Origin: Clostridiales bacterium
GTDB lineage: Bacteria; Bacillota; Clostridia; Christensenellales; Aristaeellaceae
Length of the DNA stretch: 11,011 bases
Direction: 5' to 3'
Assembly: GCA_004556545.1 (NCBI GenBank)
Contig: SFGO01000084.1
Coordinates: 1 to 11,011, forward strand
Positions 6,559-11,011 of the stretch are shown one piece after another. The position numbers and the translations under genes are program-made. Each line of letters opens with the position of its first letter. Position 1 is the stretch's first letter. The notes beneath the pieces are model-generated. The model did not search any database. It had not been told where the DNA came from and saw only the letters and a program-made list of their open reading frames with translations.

Positions 6559-6624
6559 GCGGACAAGATAACACAGGCTGCTTGCCCTCATAGCTATCCC
6601 CGCAGCAAGAGCGTGCCGCCTTAA
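6514..6624 (+). CDS. possible 36-residue small ORF with good ribosome binding site
   Basis: AAAGGAG (6498-6504) lies 9 nt before an ATG that opens a 36-codon frame starting MARWRCQPTV and ending at a TAA overlapping the stop of the dehydratase gene on the other strand. The GGAG is held in the 13-bp stem described for this block, so access for ribosomes would depend on RNA folding. The predicted peptide has no recognisable domain, membrane segment or signal. It may be chance within a structured element. Confidence 0.15.
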   Translation: MARWRCQPTVTVESSADKITQAACPHSYPRSKSVPP

Positions 6625-8366
6625 TCAAAATCCAGATATGCGCCCTTCATGGGGGAGGCGGCATGAGCGCTGAACAGGCGCAGGACGCCGGTTTGATATT
6701 TGCAGGGTTTTGGCGACCAATGCTTTTTTCGTTCGGCAAGAATCGCCTCGATTTCTTCCGGCGTTTTGCGCTGGCCCTTCACGCCTACGATGGCAAGAAT
6801 GCGTTCCGGAATGTTGATTTCAATCAGGTCGTCCTTTTCCACCAAAGCGATAGGACCGCCGGATTGCGCCTCCGGGCTGCAGTGACCGATGACGGGGCCG
6901 GTAGACGCGCCGGAAAAACGTCCGTCCGTAATCAGCGCGATGGAACGTCCCAGTTCCGGATCCGAACTGATAGCCTCACTGGTATAGAACATCTCCGGCA
7001 TACCGCTGCCCTTTGGTCCTTCGTTGCGGATGAAAACGGCATCGCCCTTTTCCACCTTGTGGTGGAGAACGGCTTCCAAACATTCTTCCTCGCTTTCAAA
7101 GGGACGGGCGCGGAGCACCACGTGGAACATTTCCTTCGGACAGGCGGTGTGCTTGATGACGGCCCCTTCCGGAGCCAGATTGCCGTAAAGAACGGCGATG
7201 CTTCCGTCGGTGCCGATGGCCTGATCAAACGGCCGGATGATATCGTTGCGGGTCAGGTGCAGCTGGTATTTCCGATTGGCGGCTTCCAGCCATTCGCCGC
7301 ATCTGTCATAAAATCCATTCTTCCGGAGTTCGTTCAGGTTTTCGCCAAGCGTTTTGCCGGTAACGGTCATCACGTCCAGATGGAGCATGCTGCGGATCTC
7401 TTCCATGATGGAAGGTACGCCGCCTGCATAGTAAAAGAACTCCGCAGGCCAGCGCCCCGCAGGACGGATATCCAACAGATAGTGCGCGCCCCGATGGAGA
7501 CGGTCAAAGGTATTGCCGTCGATGGAAAGGCCAAACTCATGGGCGATAGCGGGCAGATGCAGGAGGCAGTTCGTGCTGCCGGAGATGGCCGCATGCACCA
7601 GAATGGCATTTTCAAGGCTGTCCATCGTAACAATGTCGCTGGGCTTCAGCCCGCTGAGCGCCAACTCCACCGATCTCTTTCCGGCCTGATAGGCGTAATC
7701 GATCAGATCGGGGCTGGTGGCGGGCAGGAGGGCGCTGCCGGGAAGGGCCAGTCCCAGCGCTTCCGCCATTATCTGCATGCTGGATGCGGTGCCGATAAAG
7801 CTGCATGCGCCGCAGCTGGGACAGGCGTTTTCCTTGGCCCAGCACAGACGGGCCTCGTCAATCTCTCCCCGCTCGTATTGGGCATTGTACATGCCCAGCT
7901 GCTCAAGGGTGAGCAGCTCCGGTCCGGCGCTCATGGTTCCGCCCGGAATGACAACGGAGGGAATGTTGACACGGGCCAACCCCATCAGATTGCCCGGCAT
8001 TCCTTTATCGCAGCTGGCGATATAGACGCCGCCGTCGAACGGAGTGGCGTTTGCGTGGATCTCGATCATGTTGGCAATCATTTCACGGCTGGCCAGGCTG
8101 TAATTGATTCCATCCGTTCCCTGACTCTCGCCGTCGCAGATATCCGTGCAGAAATAACGTGCCCCATACCCTCCGGCATCAGCAATGCCCCTGCGGGCTG
8201 CATCCACAAGCTGGTTCAGGTGGCCGCTGCCGGGGTGGCTGTCGCCGAAGGTGCTTTCCACCATGATTTGCGGTTTGGAAAGATCACCCGGCTTCCAGCC
8301 TGTACCCAGACGAAGCGGATCCATCTCCGGGGCAAGCTTTCTCATTTTCTGGCTGATAAGCTCCAT
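6621..8366 (-). CDS. IlvD/EDD-family dehydratase (dihydroxy-acid or sugar-acid dehydratase)
   Basis: This 581-residue cytoplasmic iron-sulfur dehydratase removes water from a 2,3-dihydroxy acid to give a 2-keto acid. Expected cluster ligands are Cys77 (CDGES), Cys119 (CDKG) and Cys185 (SCGAC); Lys121 corresponds to the carbamylated Mg-binding lysine of the family. HAAISGSTN and DGRFSGAS (whose serine is the proposed base) are also present, as is the closing CKYQTGVL-type tail. CDKGMPGN differs from the CDKxxPGM form of typical branched-chain IlvD. With no ilv genes nearby and a reductase remnant upstream, a sugar-acid substrate is plausible; true dihydroxy-acid dehydratase is not excluded. 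The start at 8366 is chosen because AAGGA precedes it by about 5 nt; a longer in-frame start at 8441 would overlap the upstream frame and lacks family support. It ends in the 600-bp convergent intergenic region. Confidence 0.88.
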   Translation of the reverse strand: MELISQKMRKLAPEMDPLRLGTGWKPGDLSKPQIMVESTFGDSHPGSGHLNQLVDAARRGIADAGGYGARYFCTDICDGESQGTDGINYSLASREMIANMIEIHANATPFDGGVYIASCDKGMPGNLMGLARVNIPSVVIPGGTMSAGPELLTLEQLGMYNAQYERGEIDEARLCWAKENACPSCGACSFIGTASSMQIMAEALGLALPGSALLPATSPDLIDYAYQAGKRSVELALSGLKPSDIVTMDSLENAILVHAAISGSTNCLLHLPAIAHEFGLSIDGNTFDRLHRGAHYLLDIRPAGRWPAEFFYYAGGVPSIMEEIRSMLHLDVMTVTGKTLGENLNELRKNGFYDRCGEWLEAANRKYQLHLTRNDIIRPFDQAIGTDGSIAVLYGNLAPEGAVIKHTACPKEMFHVVLRARPFESEEECLEAVLHHKVEKGDAVFIRNEGPKGSGMPEMFYTSEAISSDPELGRSIALITDGRFSGASTGPVIGHCSPEAQSGGPIALVEKDDLIEINIPERILAIVGVKGQRKTPEEIEAILAERKKHWSPKPCKYQTGVLRLFSAHAASPMKGAYLDFD

Positions 8367-8392
8367 GCATATCCTTCTTTCTATGCAATCCT

Positions 8393-9082
8393 TTACCAGA
8401 CGCGGCTGTTCCACTGCCACAGGTCGCAGTTTGCTCCGCACATGCTGGCAATCGGGGCGCTGATTTCGTCAAGGCGCTTTACCAAATCAGCGGAAAGGGT
8501 GGTTTCCACCGCCTTTACATTCGCCTCCAGCTGGGCGGTGGTGCGGCAGCCGGCCAGCACGGTGCTGACCGCACTGTGGGAGAGAATCCAACTGATGCAC
8601 AGGGTGCTGCAGCTGATGCCGCTTTCCTTCGAAACCGCTTTGAGATCGGCCAGGAAGGTTTCCAGCGCGTCTTCCATGCCCGGACCTCCGTGGCGAATCT
8701 GATCGTTCTTACGGCTGTCAAAGTGCAGCGTGCGGCGGCGCACAACGGGAATCTCCTCAATGGTATCGTACTTGCCGGAAAGAATGACCTGCATCAGGGG
8801 CATATATGCCATAATGCCAATGTTGTTGTTCTCGGTATAGGGGAACACGGCCAGCTCTGCGCCGCGATGGATCAGGTTGTAAGCCAGCTCGTTAACGCAG
8901 ATATCAATGCCCATGTCTTTGACAAGCTGCATCTGACCAACGCCGAAATTGCTTACGCCGATTTCGCGGACGAGGCCCTTTTTACCATGGACGAATAAGA
9001 ACATTTCGTTTGCATTGGTTATCCCTGTCTGTCCTTCGGTAAGCTTTTTATGACGGATGTCGGTGATACGCACGGAAACCAT
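8393..9082 (-). pseudogene. 5'-truncated aldo/keto reductase remnant
   Basis: The frame encodes 229 residues, while this family usually has 310-330. From about residue 36 (position 8977) it matches the C-terminal part of aldo/keto reductases: GLVREIGVSNFG, NELAYNLIHRGAE, GIMAYMPL, and the ending NCDLWQWNSRVW. Everything before GLVREIG is missing, and with it the catalytic Asp, Tyr, Lys and His, all of which lie in the first roughly 120 residues of the family. The first 35 residues (MVSVRITDIRHKKLTEG and on) are not reductase-like; the opening resembles the N-terminal strand of enolase-superfamily dehydratases, a weak similarity that suggests a deletion fused two genes. It ends 26 nt before the dehydratase start, with the same direction, so it was probably part of one operon. 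Activity as a reductase is very unlikely. Confidence 0.75.
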
Positions 9083-9143
9083 CCGTGCAGCTCATTCCTT
9101 GCGCCTCTATTTCTATAAACAGAAATATTGCTGCACAGGATAG

Positions 9144-9196
9144 GAACGATAGACAAGGGAAAGCCGGTAAAAACTGCAGGGAACGTACTATCGTTC
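9144..9196. repeat. 9-bp inverted repeat flanking a 35-bp spacer
   Basis: GAACGATAG (9144-9152) and CTATCGTTC (9188-9196) are perfect inverted copies; the right copy overlaps the stop codon of the membrane protein gene on the - strand. No T-run follows on either strand. It could be a protein-binding site, a long-loop hairpin or an old insertion scar. Confidence 0.35.
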
Positions 9197-10391
9197 AAGT
9201 TTCCTTGGAGACTTTTTCACAAAGGCCGTCCCGCGCCGCCGACGTCAGGTAGGCGCACAGGGCGAAAACTGTTACGGCCAATTGTTTATTGGTCATCCAG
9301 AAATGCAGGCGTACATGGTTTTGTAAAACGCAGTACCACACAAAGGGCCACAGAGCCACCGCAGCCACAGGCAAAGTCCGCACCCAGTGAGCCAGCGGCT
9401 GCGGGCGGCGCAGGGCGCGGAGGGCCGCTGCTCCCAACAGCAGCACAAAACACAGCACATTGGAGCCGATAAAGAAGGTCTTAAGGTTAATCAGAATGGA
9501 ATCAATGGGGGTAACCACCACATACTCCCAGTTCCCGGTAGTTCGAAAAGCCACCTGCTTCAGAATATCTGCCAGCACGTTCTGTCCCGTCAGCAGCGTA
9601 CCTACGGGGGCCTTGCAAAGCCATGTTGCCGCGTAAGAAACGAGCCAGATAGCCGACAGGCCAATGGTCTGGCACCACAACCGCGAGGAAGCTTCTCCCG
9701 CCTTTACCTGCAGAAGCAGCGCTACCAGCAGCGGATAGCCCAGCGCCAGCACCGGGAAGGTGAGGAAATCAAAAAAGCACACCAGTGACCCAAGCGTCAG
9801 GAAAAATTCAGGCAGACGATGCCGCAGCTTTTCCCAGAACCGCAGCAGGCCGTAACAGGCGGAAAGGGTCAGCAAGTACACCGTCATATACTGCTGACAG
9901 AAGGGAGCGATCAGGATAAAGGACATTACCAGTCCTGCCCCGAAAAAGAAGGCGATCCACGCGCCCAGCCGCCTGCGGCAGTGCCAGTAGCACAGCACAA
10001 ACAAGGCGAACAGCAGCATCATATTGAGAAAGCGCAGATTGATGATGCTCAGCACGACGCACAGCGGCCGCAGGGTTACGGCGTAGCCATGCCAATAGCG
10101 CGAATAGTCGGTGCGCATCGCGGCCTGAGCCGTTGTGCGCCCGTTTTTGAGCATCCCGAGAAACATTTCTTTATCGGTCAAATTATCGGTAATACCATAG
10201 GCGACATGCCAAAAATAGTTAGCGTAACCGCCGTCGCCTTCTTCTTTCAGAATGGTCACGGCCGATTGAACGTGGTCATTCACCCATTCATCCGGGATGA
10301 GGTACACGGCCAGCAGCGACGCCGTGTAACAGACAATCAGTCCTGCCAACAAAAGCGTCCACTTTCCTACGCGCCGAAAGCACTGTTTCAA
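9195..10391 (-). CDS. polytopic membrane protein of unknown function
   Basis: This protein of about 398 residues has nine to eleven hydrophobic segments spread over its length and no cleavable signal. After a first helix (about 11-31), an outward loop of roughly 65 residues contains acidic and aromatic residues and leads to RYWHGY (98-103) and a following RPL. That topology, one helix, a long loop and then many helices, recalls GT-C-type glycosyltransferases and other cell-surface polysaccharide proteins, but I cannot identify a family or a catalytic motif with confidence. The start is placed at TTG 10391 because AGGAG (10400-10404) precedes it by 8 nt; a TTG at 10415 would add eight residues but would put this ribosome binding site inside the gene. 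The - strand is shared with the reductase remnant 112 bp downstream, but no functional link is evident. Confidence 0.8.
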   Translation of the reverse strand: MKQCFRRVGKWTLLLAGLIVCYTASLLAVYLIPDEWVNDHVQSAVTILKEEGDGGYANYFWHVAYGITDNLTDKEMFLGMLKNGRTTAQAAMRTDYSRYWHGYAVTLRPLCVVLSIINLRFLNMMLLFALFVLCYWHCRRRLGAWIAFFFGAGLVMSFILIAPFCQQYMTVYLLTLSACYGLLRFWEKLRHRLPEFFLTLGSLVCFFDFLTFPVLALGYPLLVALLLQVKAGEASSRLWCQTIGLSAIWLVSYAATWLCKAPVGTLLTGQNVLADILKQVAFRTTGNWEYVVVTPIDSILINLKTFFIGSNVLCFVLLLGAAALRALRRPQPLAHWVRTLPVAAVALWPFVWYCVLQNHVRLHFWMTNKQLAVTVFALCAYLTSAARDGLCEKVSKET

Positions 10392-10429
10392 AGTTCTATC
10401 TCCTGTCTTTTGCAAATTACTTCGATTTT

Positions 10430-10458
10430 AGTATAATACAACTTCATGGCGAAAGCAA
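10430..10458 (-). promoter_or_regulatory. probable promoter of the membrane protein gene
   Basis: Read on the - strand, TTGCTT (10453-10458) and TATACT (10430-10435, five of six matches to the -10 consensus) are separated by 17 bp. The predicted start of transcription, near 10423, leaves a leader of about 30 nt before the TTG start. The -35 match is weak (three of six). Confidence 0.5.
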
Positions 10459-10637
10459 GCGTTCACCCTTCGGGGCAGAGCGACAGCACTTAAGAATGAC
10501 TGAAAGAGAATGCAGAGGAAGGCATCGGGGTCAAGGCAAGCCCGGCAGGATTCAGTTGCTCCATACGCGCCCTATCTGGGATTCCATTCGGGCATTCCAG
10601 AAATTGTTGCCGCCATGTTTACCCCGAAGGAAGCCCC

Positions 10638-10941
10638 CAGTATGCTCGCAGGCGCAAACCTCTGTCTCGTGGATACGCCGACTCCCCGAAGGGGGCAGTG
10701 GGCGAGCGGAAAGCCCTCAGTGCGCCCGCAGGCGCACCCCCCTGCCCCCGGCGGGGTCTGACGCGCCGACTCCGGCGCGAGGAGAGGGCTTGCAGCCTTC
10801 ATGGGGGTACTTATTTACTTCGGAGGCGATCCGAAGGGGTGCAGGGGGCGAGCGGAAAGCCACCCTGCTTGCATGAAGAGAGACAACTCTGCCGCAAGAA
10901 ATTCCCCTTTGATGGGGCCTGACGCGCCGACTCCGGCGCGA
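10638..10941. repeat. degenerate GC-rich direct repeats
   Basis: GACGCGCCGACTCCGGCGCG, within a 28-bp unit beginning GGGG, occurs at 10753-10780 and 10914-10941 with one difference; a shortened relative (CGCCGACTCC) is at 10676-10685. GGGCGAGCGGAAAGCC occurs at 10700-10715 and 10846-10861. CAGT followed by a variable GC-rich pair and CGCAGGCGCA occurs at 10638 and again 80 bp later at 10718. The 28-mer has an internal CGCGCCG/CGGCGCG hairpin. The open frames here are short, overlap on both strands and change with the repeats, so no gene is called from 10470 to the end of the window. Confidence 0.65.
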
Positions 10942-10969
10942 ATTGGGACTGGCCGTCCCAAGGGGCGCT

Positions 10970-11003
10970 CACACTTTTCTTTCGGTGGCGAAAGAAAAGT
11001 GTG
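10970..11003. repeat. 15-bp perfect inverted repeat at the window edge
   Basis: CACACTTTTCTTTCG (10970-10984) and CGAAAGAAAAGTGTG (10989-11003) form a perfect 15-bp stem with a 4-nt loop. The stem carries its own A- and T-runs, so it could work as a bidirectional terminator, or be the end of a dispersed repeat unit that continues outside the window. Confidence 0.65.
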
Positions 11004-11011
11004 CAAAAGAA

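Noticed and set aside
6166..6591. Open frame of 141 codons on the - strand in the 600-bp intergenic block
   Set aside because: Runs through many inverted repeats, composition is Ser/Arg/Ala-rich without pattern, and there is no convincing ribosome binding site.
6320..6620. Group II intron fragment
   Set aside because: A short 5'-end-like stem (GTGCCCAGTGGACAC) was noted, but no domain V hairpin, reverse transcriptase or maturase was found.
6663..8702. Open frame of 679 codons on the + strand opposite the dehydratase and reductase
   Set aside because: The dehydratase on the other strand has all family motifs; this frame spans two genes and shows no domain of its own.
10496..10876. Overlapping short open frames in the right-end repeat region
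   Set aside because: Frames occur in several phases on both strands over repeats, with no ribosome binding site or protein-like content.
10638..10941. CRISPR array
   Set aside because: Repeats are of several kinds, unequally spaced and degenerate; no regular repeat-spacer pattern and no cas gene.

Overview
The window looks like a GC-rich chromosomal segment of an uncultured member of the Bacillota (Clostridia-like, possibly gut). The grounds are a near-consensus sigma-A promoter, strong AGGAGG-type ribosome binding sites, a LacI-family regulator beside a maltodextrin-type ABC importer with no ATPase gene of its own, and a cytoplasmic-type (no signal peptide) neopullulanase-like enzyme. The lineage is inferred from style and could not be checked by search. 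No rRNA, tRNA, CRISPR array, transposase or phage gene was seen.

Left half (about 130-6020, + strand): an apparent maltodextrin/alpha-glucan operon. A promoter (TTGACA, 17 bp, TACAAT) is followed directly by a LacI-type operator. Then come a LacI-family repressor, a GH13 neopullulanase/cyclomaltodextrinase-like hydrolase, a secreted sugar-binding protein and two ABC permeases. Intergenic gaps are 2, 14, 117 and 10 nt. A second, perfectly palindromic copy of the operator lies inside the first codons of the GH13 gene, about 1.1 kb from the first, so looping or roadblock repression is possible. The 117-nt gap between the binding protein and the first permease holds a strong GC-rich hairpin, a typical arrangement for making more binding protein than permease.

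Middle (6021-6620): a 600-bp stretch between convergent genes with no convincing protein gene. It begins with a UUCG-tetraloop hairpin, continues with a run of five short hairpins, and then has a second block with at least six more stems, including a 13-bp stem that encloses a ribosome-binding-site-like GGAG and an ATG. It could be a structured RNA gene or a dispersed repeat; I could not match it to a known family.

Right half (6621-10391, - strand): an IlvD/EDD-family dehydratase is preceded by the C-terminal two thirds of an aldo/keto reductase whose catalytic N-terminal part is missing and replaced by unrelated sequence, so it is probably a decayed gene. Upstream of that is an unidentified polytopic membrane protein that starts at TTG and has its own probable promoter.

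Right end (about 10470-11011): gene-free, GC-rich DNA with degenerate direct repeats and, at the very edge, a 15-bp perfect inverted repeat. It looks like a family of dispersed intergenic repeats.
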